From Bacteroidales bacterium (lineage in GTDB: Bacteria; Bacteroidota; Bacteroidia; Bacteroidales; UBA932): a stretch of 64,000 nucleotides of DNA. Positions 1 to 9,342 of this stretch are shown here, piece after piece; positions within the stretch are counted from its first letter, which is position 1; every line of letters starts with the position of its first letter. The stretch spans positions 1 to 64,000 of the forward strand of contig JAFTCB010000062.1 of the NCBI GenBank assembly GCA_017454905.1, read 5' to 3'. The notes under the pieces are model-generated. The model did no database searches. It saw only the letters and a program-made list of their open reading frames with translations, and was not told where the DNA came from. The position numbers were made by a program, and so were the translations under genes.

Positions 1-209
1 GCCGGCTCTTTGCTTATTCAGCAAAGAGCCGGCGCTTCCGCTATGACTGAGGGGCGTTCCCCTCAGACTCCCCCCGTCGCTGCGCTCCGATTCTGCTTAT
101 TCAGCAAAGAGCCGGCGCTTCCGCTATGACTGAGGGGCGTTCCCCTCAGACTCCCCCCGTCGCTGCGCTCCGATTCTGCTTATTCAGCAAAGAGCCGGCG
201 CTTCCGCTA
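1..209. repeat. 83-bp tandem repeat with hairpins
   Basis: Two full copies (12-94 and 95-177) and a 32-bp partial third copy (178-209) follow each other with an exact 83-bp period. The unit begins gcttattcagcaaagagccg and ends ctgcgctccgattct. Each unit contains the short hairpin GAGGGG-CGTT-CCCCTC. Positions 1-33 also form a 13-bp perfect stem (GCCGGCTCTTTGC, loop TTATTCA), of which only the right arm is kept in later copies. No open reading frame explains it. The array may extend to the left of the window. Confidence 0.9.
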
Positions 210-397
210 CGACTACACGGGACCGCGTCGGTCCGCTGATACGGACTTCCCTCTGCATCTTCAAATCAAGCCCCCGGCGCAGCGGCCGAACGGAGTCCCG
301 TCGGGGACGGTCCGCCGGGAGCAGGAGCCGGAGGTCCGATCTTTGCTTTTTTGCTTTTCAGCGGATTTATTCCTACTTTAGTTAGTTCAAAAAGAAG
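210..397. other. intergenic leader of the M6 peptidase gene
   Basis: No gene is visible here. After the repeat array the stretch is GC-rich to about 330, then AT-rich. A -7-like box at 374-381 is the only recognisable signal. A TAG at 383-385 closes the peptidase frame upstream, so the coding start must be at 398 or 401. Confidence 0.6.
374..381 (+). promoter_or_regulatory. possible -7 box (TACTTTAG) for the M6 peptidase
   Basis: The box matches seven of eight positions of the Bacteroidota TAnnTTTG element and lies 16 nt before the start codon. Confidence 0.4.
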
Positions 398-2029
398 ATG
401 ATGCTCGCTGCAATTCTGCTGACGGTATACCGGATGATCGTATTGCCTGTCCAGTTCCAGGACAGGCCGCTCAGCCAGACCCGTCAGGAAATAAAAGCAA
501 CTGTCGAGCAGGCAGAAGCCTATTTCAACCGCCAATATGGCGGACAAACCACCTTCCGCTTCGAACTCGCCCCCGTCACCACCCTCTCCCGCGAAGCCGC
601 CTGGTACGGCACCGACCAGGGAGGGAAGAAAGACATCCACCTCCACGAAGCCGTCCGGGAAGCCATCGACAAGCAGCAGGGCTTCCTCAATCTCAGCCTG
701 TACGACAACGACAGCGACGGCTATGTAGACAACATCTGTCTGCTCACGGCCGGCCCCGGCGAACAGGAAAGCGGAAAAGAAGACGACATCCGCCCGCAGG
801 CAACCCGGCTCTCCGACAACGGCGGCACCCTCCGCGCCGGAGAGAAAACGATCGACCTGTTCACCGCCTGCCCGGAAGGACGCCTGGGCATTTTCTGCCA
901 CGAATTCGGCCACGTCCTCGGCCTGAAAGACCTCTACGACACGGACGGCGAATTCAGCGAAGGCACTTCTCCCGGACTGTACGGACTCTCCCTGATGGAC
1001 GAAGGCTGCCTGAAGGATACGCCTCCGGACTTCACCGCAGCCGAATTCGAACTGCTCGGACTCGGCCGCTGCGACACGCTGGCCGTAAAGCACTATAACC
1101 TGCCGTCCCTGCTGGAAGGCCGCACCTACCTCAAGGCGCTGACCCCGCACAAAGACGAATTCTTCCTGTTCGGCAATGACAACGGCCGCCTGTTGGTCCA
1201 CCACATCGACCGGTCGGACAATCCCGCAGGCTACTCCACCCGCCTCAACACGGAGCTGACCGCGCGGGAGCGCTGGGAAGCCAATGCCGTCAACGACAAT
1301 CCGGAACACCCCTGCGCGGTGCTCATCCCGGCCGATCCGGACGCCCCCGTGCCGGACCGGTTCGCCTTTCCCCGGCCCGGGGTCTCCCATTTCGGATCGG
1401 ACTCCCCCGTCCCCTTCCGCTCCTGGGGGGGCAGCACCTCCGCCCTCGCCCTCACGGACATCCGGGTCCAAGCGGACAAGAGCATTTCCTTCGACGTGAT
1501 CGAGCCGGTCCTCCTGACTGATCTGACCGTCTTCCAGGACGCTGCCATCCTCTGCTGGCAGGTCTCCGACAAGTTGCAAGGGATCCAGGGGATCGAGGTC
1601 AGCTGGACGGACGGGGAAGAAGAATTCCACATGACCCTCTCCCCGCAAACTGCCGGGTACACCCTGGAGAATCTCAAACCCAAGACGGAATACTCCGTCA
1701 CAATCCGCGTCCACACCGGGGACCGCGCCAGTTTCTCGGTCAGCGTCCCCCTCCTCACCAAGATCTACCGGGAAGGCATCTTCCCCTACATCTATCTCAA
1801 CAACATCACGCGCAACCTGGACGGCAGTTTCCCGGCAGGGACCAGGATCCCGCTGCGCGTCTTCAACGCCACGGACGTGCAGGATGTCCGCTGGACGATG
1901 GACGGAGCCGCCATCAATCCGGGGCCGGACGGCCGTTACACGCTGAATGCCTCCGGAACGCTCAAGGCCACCATCCTCCACACGGACGGCACCTCCGAAA
2001 TCCTCCTCAAAGAAATCATCGTACAATGA
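398..2029 (+). CDS. M6-family metallopeptidase with C-terminal Fn3-like region
   Basis: This is a secreted or surface zinc peptidase of the M6 (immune inhibitor A-like) group. The catalytic motif HEFGHVLGLKD lies at about residues 168-178 (HExxHxxGxxD), and a calcium-loop-like DNDSDGYVD lies at about 103-111. A fibronectin-III-like region follows at about 370-450, with a further beta-rich region to residue 543. The N terminus is odd: only MMLAAILLTVY precedes the usual opening strand RMIVLPVQFQD, so the signal sequence is very short and lacks a basic start, yet a stop codon at 383 rules out an upstream start. The gene overlaps the following lipoprotein gene by 4 bp. The enzyme class is secure. 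The substrate is unknown. Confidence 0.85.
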   Translation: MMLAAILLTVYRMIVLPVQFQDRPLSQTRQEIKATVEQAEAYFNRQYGGQTTFRFELAPVTTLSREAAWYGTDQGGKKDIHLHEAVREAIDKQQGFLNLSLYDNDSDGYVDNICLLTAGPGEQESGKEDDIRPQATRLSDNGGTLRAGEKTIDLFTACPEGRLGIFCHEFGHVLGLKDLYDTDGEFSEGTSPGLYGLSLMDEGCLKDTPPDFTAAEFELLGLGRCDTLAVKHYNLPSLLEGRTYLKALTPHKDEFFLFGNDNGRLLVHHIDRSDNPAGYSTRLNTELTARERWEANAVNDNPEHPCAVLIPADPDAPVPDRFAFPRPGVSHFGSDSPVPFRSWGGSTSALALTDIRVQADKSISFDVIEPVLLTDLTVFQDAAILCWQVSDKLQGIQGIEVSWTDGEEEFHMTLSPQTAGYTLENLKPKTEYSVTIRVHTGDRASFSVSVPLLTKIYREGIFPYIYLNNITRNLDGSFPAGTRIPLRVFNATDVQDVRWTMDGAAINPGPDGRYTLNASGTLKATILHTDGTSEILLKEIIVQ

Positions 2030-2442
2030 TCCGCCACGACCCCTTCCCCCTGCTGCTCCTGCTGGCCTTGCTGCTGCCCGCCGTTTCCTGTTCGGACGAA
2101 CGGATGCGGAATGCATTCTGCGAGAGCGAGGAAATCCGCCTGATGGTCGGCGGCGACTTCCCTTTCGTCTACGATCCTGCCACCTGCCAACTGGCATTCA
2201 GCCGGGACCTCCGGCAGTTCCGGGCGCATACGGACAACATGTCCGATTTCTTCTCGGTCACCCTCTCCGAAGTCCCCTCCGGCATCGGCCAGCGGGTATC
2301 CGGGAACTTAATCTGGACCACGCACAAGGAGGTCCTGACACGAAAAAATCTCACCCTCGAAGTCGTACGCATCGAGGGTGATCAAATCTGGCTCTGGAGC
2401 GATTCAGGCCGGATCGGCCTGACGATCCGGATCTTAGAATGA
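2026..2442 (+). CDS. small lipoprotein, unknown function
   Basis: The 138-residue product starts with a hydrophobic leucine-rich signal and a lipobox LLPAVSC, so Cys22 should be lipidated and the protein anchored in the periplasm or outer membrane. The rest is short and probably beta-rich. I recognise no named domain. Its ATG overlaps the stop of the M6 peptidase gene (ATGA), so the two are translationally coupled and it may be a partner or inhibitor of the peptidase, which is inference from context only. Its 3' end overlaps that of tpiA by 9 bp on the other strand. Confidence 0.7.
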   Translation: MIRHDPFPLLLLLALLLPAVSCSDERMRNAFCESEEIRLMVGGDFPFVYDPATCQLAFSRDLRQFRAHTDNMSDFFSVTLSEVPSGIGQRVSGNLIWTTHKEVLTRKNLTLEVVRIEGDQIWLWSDSGRIGLTIRILE

Positions 2443-3189
2443 GAGGGCGATCTGGATAAAGTCGTCGGCCTTGAGGGCGGCACCGCCGATCAGGCCACCG
2501 TCGATATCCTTCTGGGCAAAGAGTTCCTTCGCATTGGAGGGCTTGCAGGAACCACCGTACAGGATCGTCATGTCTTCAGCGACCTCAGCGCCGAATTTAT
2601 CAGCAAGGACTTTGCGGATGAAGGCGTGGATCTCCTCCGCCTGCTCGGCCGTCGCGGTCTTGCCGGTGCCGATGGCCCAGACGGGCTCGTAGGCGATAAC
2701 GATCTTCTTCATGTCCTCGGCCGTGAACTGATAGAGCACGTTCTTGACCTGCGCGGCGCAGACATCGAAGTGCTTGCCCGCCTCACGCTCCTCGAGGTTC
2801 TCACCGACGCAGAGGATGACGCCGAGACCGGCCTCCAGGGCGAGTTTCACCTTCTCGACCAGCTTCTCGTCCGTCTCGCCGTAATACTGGCGGCGCTCGG
2901 AGTGGCCGAGGATGGTCCACTGGCAACCGACTGCCTTCAGCATATCAACGGAGACCTCTCCGGTATATGCACCCTTGACATGGTCGGCGCAATTCTGGGC
3001 AGAAAGCTCCACCTTCGTGCCTTCGAGCTGCTTGCCGCAGCAGCCAAGGTGGGTGAACGGAGGGGCGATGATGAGGCCGACGCCCTCGGGGACTTCCGCG
3101 GCGCGGGCCGCAACTGCTTTTGCCAGGTCGATACCATCAGGTCTGGTCGTATTCATCTTCCAGTTACCTGCAACGATTTTCTTTCTCAT
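2434..3189 (-). CDS. tpiA: triosephosphate isomerase
   Basis: This glycolytic enzyme interconverts dihydroxyacetone phosphate and glyceraldehyde 3-phosphate. All catalytic residues are visible: Lys11 in NWKMN, His96 in LGHSERR and Glu168 in AYEPVWAIGTG. The phosphate-binding GGS and GLIGGAAL loops lie near the C terminus. The length of 251 residues is normal. The gene stands alone, divergent from tyrS. Its -7 box at 3258-3265 implies a leader of about 60 nt, longer than most in this window. Confidence 0.97.
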   Translation of the reverse strand: MRKKIVAGNWKMNTTRPDGIDLAKAVAARAAEVPEGVGLIIAPPFTHLGCCGKQLEGTKVELSAQNCADHVKGAYTGEVSVDMLKAVGCQWTILGHSERRQYYGETDEKLVEKVKLALEAGLGVILCVGENLEEREAGKHFDVCAAQVKNVLYQFTAEDMKKIVIAYEPVWAIGTGKTATAEQAEEIHAFIRKVLADKFGAEVAEDMTILYGGSCKPSNAKELFAQKDIDGGLIGGAALKADDFIQIALSF

Positions 3190-3257
3190 TTTACTATTGT
3201 TAAAGTATTTGTGTCTTTCTTGCGCGCCCCGCAGCCAACTGCCACCTGCAGGGCGTG

Positions 3258-3265
3258 CAAATTTA
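3258..3265 (-). promoter_or_regulatory. -7 box (TAAATTTG) for tpiA
   Basis: A perfect TAnnTTTG match on the minus strand, about 69 nt upstream of the tpiA start. Confidence 0.65.
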
Positions 3266-3277
3266 CTAAATAATAAC

Positions 3278-3285
3278 TAAATTTG
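3278..3285 (+). promoter_or_regulatory. -7 box (TAAATTTG) for the tyrS operon
   Basis: A perfect TAnnTTTG match 22 nt before the tyrS start codon. It sits back to back with the tpiA box, only 12 bp away. Confidence 0.7.
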
Positions 3286-3307
3286 CAGACTTATCAGTTA
3301 TCATTCG

Positions 3308-4600
3308 ATGAAGAATTTTGTAGAAGAGCTTAAATGGCGCGGCATGATCCAGGATATCATGCCCGGAACGGAAGAGAAATTGATGGAAGGCCCGCAGGCC
3401 GCCTATGTCGGCATCGACCCTACGGCCGACTCCCTGCATATCGGACATCTCGTCAGCGTGATGATCCTCAAGCATTTCCAGAACTGCGGCCACAAGCCGT
3501 TCGCCCTGATCGGCGGTGCCACCGGCATGATCGGCGACCCCTCGATGAAATCCCAGGAGCGCAACCTGCTGGACGAGGAAACCCTGGCACGCAACGTCGC
3601 CGGGATCAAAGCGCAGCTCAGCCGCTTCCTGGACTTCGACTCCGACGCCCCGAACAAAGCGGAACTGGTCAACAACTACGACTGGATGAAAGACTATTCC
3701 TTCATCAATTTCATCCGCGACATCGGCAAGCACATCACCGTCAACTACATGATGGCCAAGGACTCCGTCAAGAAGCGCCTGTCCCGCGAATCCAGCGAAG
3801 GCATGTCCTTCACGGAATTCAGCTACCAGCTGATGCAGGGCTACGACTTCTACTGGCTGTGGAAGCACAAGGGCTGCGTGCTGCAGCTCGGCGGCTCCGA
3901 CCAGTGGGGCAACATCACCACGGGCACGGAACTCATCCGCCGCATGGACGGCGGCGAAGCCTTCGCCCTCACCTGCCCGCTGATCCGCAAGGCCGACGGC
4001 ACCAAATTCGGCAAGACCGAGAAAGGCAACATCTGGCTCGACCCGGAGCGCACCTCCCCCTACCAGTTCTACCAGTTCTGGCTCAACGTCAGCGACGAGG
4101 ATGCCGAACGCTTCATCAAGATCTTCACGATGCTGGACCGCAAGACTATCGAGGACGCCATCGCCGCCCACCGGGAAGCTCCCGAGCGCCGCGAACTCCA
4201 GCGCCTGCTCGCCCGCGAGGTGACCATCATGGTCCACGGCGAACAGGAATATGACAACGCCGTCCGCGCCTCGCAGATGCTCTTCGGCAAATCCACCTCC
4301 GAGGACCTGCGCAAACTGGACGAGAAGACCTTCCTCGCCGTCTTCGAGGGCGTCCCGACCTTTGAAATCGGCCGCGAGTTGCTGCCCGTCGGCATCCTTG
4401 ATGCCCTGGCCGTCCACACGCAGATCTTCCCCTCCAAGGGCGAAGCCCGCAAGATGATCCAGCAGAACGGCTTCAGCCTCAACAAGGACAAGCTGAACGA
4501 CATCAACTACCAGCTCTCCGAGAAAGACATCGTGGACGGCAAGTACATCCTCGCCCAGAAGGGCAAGAAGGACTATTTCATCATCAAGATCAATGGATAA
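3308..4600 (+). CDS. tyrS: tyrosyl-tRNA synthetase
   Basis: This class I aminoacyl-tRNA synthetase charges tRNA-Tyr. The HIGH signature is at residues 44-47 and the KMSKS-equivalent KFGKT at 233-237. The GSDQWGN motif of tyrosine recognition is at about 196-202. The last 70 residues form an S4-like RNA-binding domain. The length of 430 residues is typical of the TyrRS type found in Bacteroidota. The gene is first in an operon: its 3' end overlaps rbfA by 8 bp. Confidence 0.97.
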   Translation: MKNFVEELKWRGMIQDIMPGTEEKLMEGPQAAYVGIDPTADSLHIGHLVSVMILKHFQNCGHKPFALIGGATGMIGDPSMKSQERNLLDEETLARNVAGIKAQLSRFLDFDSDAPNKAELVNNYDWMKDYSFINFIRDIGKHITVNYMMAKDSVKKRLSRESSEGMSFTEFSYQLMQGYDFYWLWKHKGCVLQLGGSDQWGNITTGTELIRRMDGGEAFALTCPLIRKADGTKFGKTEKGNIWLDPERTSPYQFYQFWLNVSDEDAERFIKIFTMLDRKTIEDAIAAHREAPERRELQRLLAREVTIMVHGEQEYDNAVRASQMLFGKSTSEDLRKLDEKTFLAVFEGVPTFEIGRELLPVGILDALAVHTQIFPSKGEARKMIQQNGFSLNKDKLNDINYQLSEKDIVDGKYILAQKGKKDYFIIKING

Positions 4601-4940
4601 ACCCGCCAGCACCAGACAACTGAAAGTCGCGCGCGAACTGCAGCGCGACCTTGCCGAGATCATCCGCAGCAAAGGCATGGCAGCCTTCGACGGCTGCATG
4701 GTCACCGTCAGCGAAGTCCGGATCAGCCCGGACCTGAGCGTCGCGAAGGTGTTCGTGAGCATCTTCCCGTCAGACAAGGCGCCCAAGGTCATGCAGATCC
4801 TCGAGGATGAGAAACGCAGCCTGCGCGGATCGCTGGGCCACAAGGTCGCTTCCCAACTGCGGATCGTGCCGGAACTGGACTTCTATCTGGACACGACGCT
4901 GGACTACGCCGAGCACATCGAAGAACTGCTCAAGAAATAA
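4593..4940 (+). CDS. rbfA: ribosome-binding factor A
   Basis: A 115-residue KH-fold protein needed for 30S subunit maturation. The family pattern is clear: an N-terminal [13 protein letters not shown] helix, [20 protein letters not shown] strands in the middle, and the C-terminal [21 protein letters not shown]. It overlaps tyrS by 8 bp and is followed without any gap by the permease gene, so all three are probably cotranscribed. Confidence 0.93.
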   Translation: MDKPASTRQLKVARELQRDLAEIIRSKGMAAFDGCMVTVSEVRISPDLSVAKVFVSIFPSDKAPKVMQILEDEKRSLRGSLGHKVASQLRIVPELDFYLDTTLDYAEHIEELLKK

Positions 4941-6149
4941 TTGAGACCTGACTTTTATATCGCGCGCCGATACCTGGTGGCGAGAAAGTCGCTGGGTGTC
5001 ATCCACGTGATATCAGCTATCAGCGCCGTCGGTATGGCTATCGGTACCGCGGCGCTGATTCTCATCCTTTCCGTGTACAACGGATTCGACCGGATCATCC
5101 GGGAAAACATCTCGGACCTCACGCCGGACATCCTGGTCACGGCCGCCCGGGGAAAGTATTTCGTCCCCGAAGGGGCGGCATTCGAGGCGCTGCTGGACGA
5201 TCCGCGCATCGTGCAGATCTCCAGCATTCTCGAAGAAGAGGTGCTGCTCTCCTACGGCGGCCGTCAGGAACTGGCCCGGGCCAAGGGGGTGGACGCTGTC
5301 TACGAAGAAGAATCCCGCCTGGCAGGGCACACGATCGAAGGGACGTTCTCCCTGCATGACGGGGACCTACCCCAGGCCGCCGTCGGGGCGTCTCTCGCCT
5401 ACAAAATGGGGATCCGGCCCCGCTTCACGGATCCGCTGGTCCTGCACTACCCCCGGCGCGGCGCACGCATCCCCCTCGCCGGTCCCGCTTCCGCGTTGGG
5501 AAGCGTCAAATTCTCCCCGTCCTGCCTGGTCAGCATCAACGCGGACATCGATGAACGGCTGGTGGTCGTGCCGCTGGAGCAGATGCGCACGCTCCTGGGG
5601 CTGCACGACGAGGTCAGCGGACTGGAACTGCATACCGGCGGACCGGTCAACCGGCGCCTGCTCCGCTCCCTGCAGGAGCAACTGGGCCCGGACTTCCGGG
5701 TGCTGGACCGCTTCCAGCAGAACCCCGCCCTCTACAAGATGATGCGCTACGAGAAACTGGCCATCTACCTGATCCTCCTGTTCGTCGTCATCATCATCGC
5801 CTCCAACATCCTGGGTTCGCTCGCCATGCTGGGCATCCACAAACAGGATGACATGCAGACCCTGCGCGCACTCGGCGCAAACGAGAAGACCATCCGCCGC
5901 ATCTTCGTCTGGAACGGCTGGCTGATCTCCCTGTGCGGGCTTGCAGCCGGCCTGGCCGCCGGCGTCCTCCTCGCATGGCTGCAACAACGTTTCGGATTCG
6001 TAAAAATGCCCGGAGGGTTCTTCCTCCAGGCATATCCTGTTGTCTTGCAGGCTTCAGACCTGCTCTGGGTGACAGCGGGCGTCGCCGCCGTCGGCGCGCT
6101 GATCTCCCTGCTGGCAGCCCCCCGGAGCAACGCGACGGGGAAAGCCTGA
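4941..6149 (+). CDS. LolC/LolE-type ABC transporter permease
   Basis: This inner-membrane permease belongs to the MacB/FtsX superfamily, in the branch that extracts lipoproteins from the inner membrane. It has one TM helix after IARRYLVARKSLGVIHVIS, a periplasmic domain of about 200 residues, then three TM helices in the C-terminal FtsX-like half (about 273-395). The start appears to be TTG at 4941, immediately after the rbfA stop; no ATG lies near and the product then begins MRPDFYIARRYL as the family expects. No ATP-binding partner lies adjacent, which is common for this gene in Bacteroidota. Confidence 0.85.
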   Translation: MRPDFYIARRYLVARKSLGVIHVISAISAVGMAIGTAALILILSVYNGFDRIIRENISDLTPDILVTAARGKYFVPEGAAFEALLDDPRIVQISSILEEEVLLSYGGRQELARAKGVDAVYEEESRLAGHTIEGTFSLHDGDLPQAAVGASLAYKMGIRPRFTDPLVLHYPRRGARIPLAGPASALGSVKFSPSCLVSINADIDERLVVVPLEQMRTLLGLHDEVSGLELHTGGPVNRRLLRSLQEQLGPDFRVLDRFQQNPALYKMMRYEKLAIYLILLFVVIIIASNILGSLAMLGIHKQDDMQTLRALGANEKTIRRIFVWNGWLISLCGLAAGLAAGVLLAWLQQRFGFVKMPGGFFLQAYPVVLQASDLLWVTAGVAAVGALISLLAAPRSNATGKA

Positions 6150-6166
6150 GGCCCCGTCATCAAGCG

Positions 6167-7459
6167 CTAGCGGGTACCGGCAGCAGCCAGTGCCTGCTCC
6201 AGGTCGGCGATGATATCCCGGGGATCCTCCAGCCCGATGCTGAGCCGCATCAAATCCGGATCCACGCCGGCTTCCCGCAGTTGCTCGTCACTCAACTGGC
6301 GATGGGTATGCGATGCCGGGTGCAGGATACAGGTATAACAATCCGCCACATGGGTTTCGATCGTCACCAGGCGCAGATGGTCCATGAAGCGGTTCGCCAT
6401 GGCCCGGTCGCCTTTCAGGGCAAAAGCCATCACGCCGCAGCTCCCCTCCGGGAGGTATTTCTTCGCCAGGGCATGGTCCGGATCGTCCGGGAGATCCGGG
6501 TAGCAGATCCATTTCACGGCCGGATGGTCGTGCAGGAATCCCGCCACCTGGCGGGCGGCCCGGCAGATATGCTCCATCCGGACGGCCAGGGACTGCAGGC
6601 CCAGATTGAGATAAAAGGCATTCTGCGGTGACTGGATGGCCCCGAGGTCACGCATCAGCTGGCTGGTGGCCTTGGTGATGTAGGCCAGTTTGCCGAACTT
6701 TCTGGTATAGGTGAGCCCGTGGTAGGACGGATCCGGGGTGCACAGGCCCGGGAATTTCTCCGCCTGGGCTTCCCAGTCGAAATTGCCGCTGTCCACGATC
6801 ACCCCGCCGACCGCCGTGCCGTGTCCGTCCATGTACTTGGTCGTGGAATGGGTCACGATGTCCGCCCCGAACGCGAAAGGACGGCAGTTCACCGGTGTCG
6901 GGAAGGTGTTGTCCACGATGAGCGGCACACCGTGGGCATGGGCGATGCGGGCCAGGCGCTCGATGTCGAGCACACGGACGCCCGGGTTCGTCAGCGCCTC
7001 TCCGAAGACGAGTTTGGTGTTGGGCCGGAAGGCCGCCTCGATCTCGGCATCGGAAGCATTCTGATCAATGAAGGTCACCTGGATGCCCATCTTGGGGAAG
7101 GTCGTGCCGAACAGGTTGTAGGTGCCGCCATAAATGGCGGAAGTGGTGATCATGTGGTCCCCTGCCTCGCAGATGTTGAAACAGGCGAAGAAATTGGCGG
7201 CCTGGCCGGAAGAGGTCAGCATGGCGGCCACGCCCCCTTCCAGGGCGGCGATCCGCGCAGCGACGCGGTCGTTGGTCGGATTCTGCAGGCGCGTGTAGAA
7301 ATAGCCGGCTTCTTCGAGATCGAAGAGCCTGCCCATCTCGTCGCTCGTCGTATACTTGAAGGTCGTGCTCTGGATGATCGGCATCTGCCGCGGCTCACCG
7401 TTTGCCGGCTCATAACCGGCCTGGACGCAGAGGGTCCCGGGATGAAGTGTCTGTTTCAT
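6167..7459 (-). CDS. metY: O-acetylhomoserine sulfhydrylase
   Basis: This PLP enzyme of the Cys/Met metabolism family probably makes homocysteine directly from O-acetylhomoserine and sulfide. The PLP lysine is Lys208 in HSTTKYMDGHG, and Asp183 in IVDNTF binds the pyridine nitrogen. The cofactor-phosphate motif SSGQAAN lies at about 83-89. The length of 430 residues, longer than the roughly 380-400 of cystathionine enzymes, favours the sulfhydrylase. A cystathionine gamma-synthase-like role cannot be fully excluded. The gene is monocistronic and divergent from the ManA-like gene. Confidence 0.9.
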   Translation of the reverse strand: MKQTLHPGTLCVQAGYEPANGEPRQMPIIQSTTFKYTTSDEMGRLFDLEEAGYFYTRLQNPTNDRVAARIAALEGGVAAMLTSSGQAANFFACFNICEAGDHMITTSAIYGGTYNLFGTTFPKMGIQVTFIDQNASDAEIEAAFRPNTKLVFGEALTNPGVRVLDIERLARIAHAHGVPLIVDNTFPTPVNCRPFAFGADIVTHSTTKYMDGHGTAVGGVIVDSGNFDWEAQAEKFPGLCTPDPSYHGLTYTRKFGKLAYITKATSQLMRDLGAIQSPQNAFYLNLGLQSLAVRMEHICRAARQVAGFLHDHPAVKWICYPDLPDDPDHALAKKYLPEGSCGVMAFALKGDRAMANRFMDHLRLVTIETHVADCYTCILHPASHTHRQLSDEQLREAGVDPDLMRLSIGLEDPRDIIADLEQALAAAGTR

Positions 7460-7482
7460 GTGCTTGTCTCTAACCGTAACGA

Positions 7483-7490
7483 CAAATATA
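7483..7490 (-). promoter_or_regulatory. -7 box (TATATTTG) for metY
   Basis: A perfect TAnnTTTG match on the minus strand, 23 nt upstream of the metY start codon. Confidence 0.65.
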
Positions 7491-7504
7491 GCGGTTTTTT
7501 TTCT

Positions 7505-7512
7505 TACTTTTG
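7505..7512 (+). promoter_or_regulatory. -7 box (TACTTTTG) for the ManA-like gene
   Basis: A perfect TAnnTTTG match that ends 6 nt before the ATG at 7519. Transcription should start at or next to the start codon, so the mRNA is probably leaderless. Confidence 0.7.
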
Positions 7513-7518
7513 TGCGTT

Positions 7519-8514
7519 ATGGAAGAAGAGAAGAAATTGTATCCGTTCAAGTTCTGTGCCTTGCAGGACGATTACCCCTGGGGAAGTGAAGAATTCAAGA
7601 TCGCCGATCTCGGCTACCGGGACTCGCTGGTCCGCGAAGGCTGGCTGGCAGGCAACAGCATCGCCGAGGTGATGGACACCTACCTGGACCGGGTGGTCGG
7701 AGATGACGTGTACGCCTGGTACGGCCGGCAGTTCCCGGTCTGCGTGAGATATCTGCGCGTCACCGGGCGGATGCCCCTGCGGGTCCACCCCGATGACGAG
7801 ACGGCAGCGCAGCGCTATGATTTCCTGGGCAAGGAGAAACTCTGGTATGTCCTGCGCGCCGGGAAGGATGCCCGGCTGCTGGCCGGCTTCCGCCAGGATG
7901 CGGATGCGTCCTCTTTCTACGCCAAGTGCCTGGACGGCAGCGTGGAGGAGCTCCTCAACGTCATTGCTCCGCATGCCGGGCAGTGCCTGCGCATTCCTTC
8001 CGGGACGCCGCATGCCGCCGCAGGCGATGTCGAGCTCCTCGAAATCGCGGAATCCTCTCCGATGGACTTCTGCCTGTGCGCCTGGGGGGACGAGGTGCAC
8101 CCGGACGAATTCGATCCGGCGCTCAGCCTCACGGACGCCCTGGACTTCATCAACTACAAGCGCTTCGAGGCTGCGGCGCCCGCCGGCGAACGGATCGCGG
8201 ACCTGCCGCAGTTCCGCGTGGACAGGCTGCGCCTCCCCGCCCCGATGGTCATCACGCATGAGGCTGCGGCCCCGTTCCTGCTCTATTCCTGCCTGCAGGG
8301 AGCCGTCTCCGTCCAGTTGCCCCTGGAGGGCGGCGGGCATGCCGATTTCCCCCTGCGCAACGGGGAGACGATGCTCGTCCCCTCGGAGTGCACGGAGTTC
8401 CACCTGGTCCCGCTGGAGCGGGATACGCAGCTGCTGGAGACGACCGTCCTGCGAACGGAAACGGACCCCTACATCAATCCTGATGCGGAGCCCGTTCTGC
8501 CGGAAGACCGTTAG
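7519..8514 (+). CDS. phosphomannose-isomerase-like protein (class I)
   Basis: This cupin protein resembles class I mannose-6-phosphate isomerases: an HPDDE metal motif, the GKEKLWYV strand, and the IPSGTPHAAAGDVELLEIAE region. Some positions differ from textbook ManA: the Gln of QVHPDDE is Arg (LRVHPDDE), and the SDITYRlyD segment reads SPMDFCLCAW, which loses the usual Arg. The start at 7519 was chosen because an upstream in-frame TTG lies inside the -7 box. It may be a diverged isomerase with another sugar phosphate as substrate. The fold is secure, the substrate is not. Confidence 0.75.
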   Translation: MEEEKKLYPFKFCALQDDYPWGSEEFKIADLGYRDSLVREGWLAGNSIAEVMDTYLDRVVGDDVYAWYGRQFPVCVRYLRVTGRMPLRVHPDDETAAQRYDFLGKEKLWYVLRAGKDARLLAGFRQDADASSFYAKCLDGSVEELLNVIAPHAGQCLRIPSGTPHAAAGDVELLEIAESSPMDFCLCAWGDEVHPDEFDPALSLTDALDFINYKRFEAAAPAGERIADLPQFRVDRLRLPAPMVITHEAAAPFLLYSCLQGAVSVQLPLEGGGHADFPLRNGETMLVPSECTEFHLVPLERDTQLLETTVLRTETDPYINPDAEPVLPEDR

Positions 8515-8522
8515 CGAGGTCT

Positions 8523-9332
8523 CTATTTCATCTCCGAAAGGACCATCTTGATCGACACGCTGGTCGTCCCGTCCAGTTTGCAGGCGAGTGCCAGGATGCA
8601 CTTGCCGTTCTCGAACGCATAGGAGGCGCTGCCCGTTTCGAAAGAGAAGCCCATGCCTTCTTCGTTCCAGCGATAGTTGAGATTGCTGCCCGATACCGTG
8701 CAGGTACCCAGGTCCACGCTGCCGTCGGAATAGACGAACAGCAGCGAACCGGCTGCGGTGATGGAGACGGAGCTGAGCTTGTGCCCGGCCGGGATGTCAT
8801 CCTCGACGGTGTAGCCGTTCTTGATGAAGAAATCCGCAATCTCCCGGAAATTGCAGCCGCTGAATTCCGCGCCGCCCGTCATGCCGGACGTGAAGGTGAC
8901 GCGCGTCTTGTCCACGGTCCAGGAGCGGAAGAGATCATTGTTCTGCGCTCCCTTCTTCAGCGTCGCCTTCACGGTGGTCGTCGAAGTCATACCCATGACC
9001 GAATAGGTCAGGTCCACCTCCCCGGAGGAAGTGTTGGCGAATTTGAGGATGCCGAAATTGGCCAGATGGTATTCATCGCCGGCCACACCGTACGTGCCGG
9101 AGAAATAATCGACGATATCCGAAACGGGGCCGGCTTTCGTGCCGCCGGGCAGGGTAGCGACATACATGCCGCTCTCCGTGAGCTCGGCATATTGCAGGGT
9201 CCCGCTCTCCGGAATCAGCTGGCCGGCGTACTGGACGAAACGGGGATTCTCGAAGGTGTTGTCCGTGGAAATGGGCTTGCCACAGGACACCAGCAGGGCC
9301 GCGAAAGAAACGGCAAGGAAAAGTCTCTTCAT
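8523..9332 (-). CDS. lipoprotein of unknown function
   Basis: The 269-residue product has a signal MKRLFLAVSFAALLVSC with a lipobox ending at Cys17, so it is a lipoprotein. The mature part is rich in Ser, Thr and Gly and looks beta-rich. I recognise no domain. The start at 9332 places the lipoprotein signal at the N terminus; the longer open frame upstream has no signal-like sequence. It lies 10 bp downstream of a small barrel-like gene with the same orientation, and the two probably form one operon. Confidence 0.7.
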   Translation of the reverse strand: MKRLFLAVSFAALLVSCGKPISTDNTFENPRFVQYAGQLIPESGTLQYAELTESGMYVATLPGGTKAGPVSDIVDYFSGTYGVAGDEYHLANFGILKFANTSSGEVDLTYSVMGMTSTTTVKATLKKGAQNNDLFRSWTVDKTRVTFTSGMTGGAEFSGCNFREIADFFIKNGYTVEDDIPAGHKLSSVSITAAGSLLFVYSDGSVDLGTCTVSGSNLNYRWNEEGMGFSFETGSASYAFENGKCILALACKLDGTTSVSIKMVLSEMK

Positions 9333-9342
9333 AAGCAGGTTA

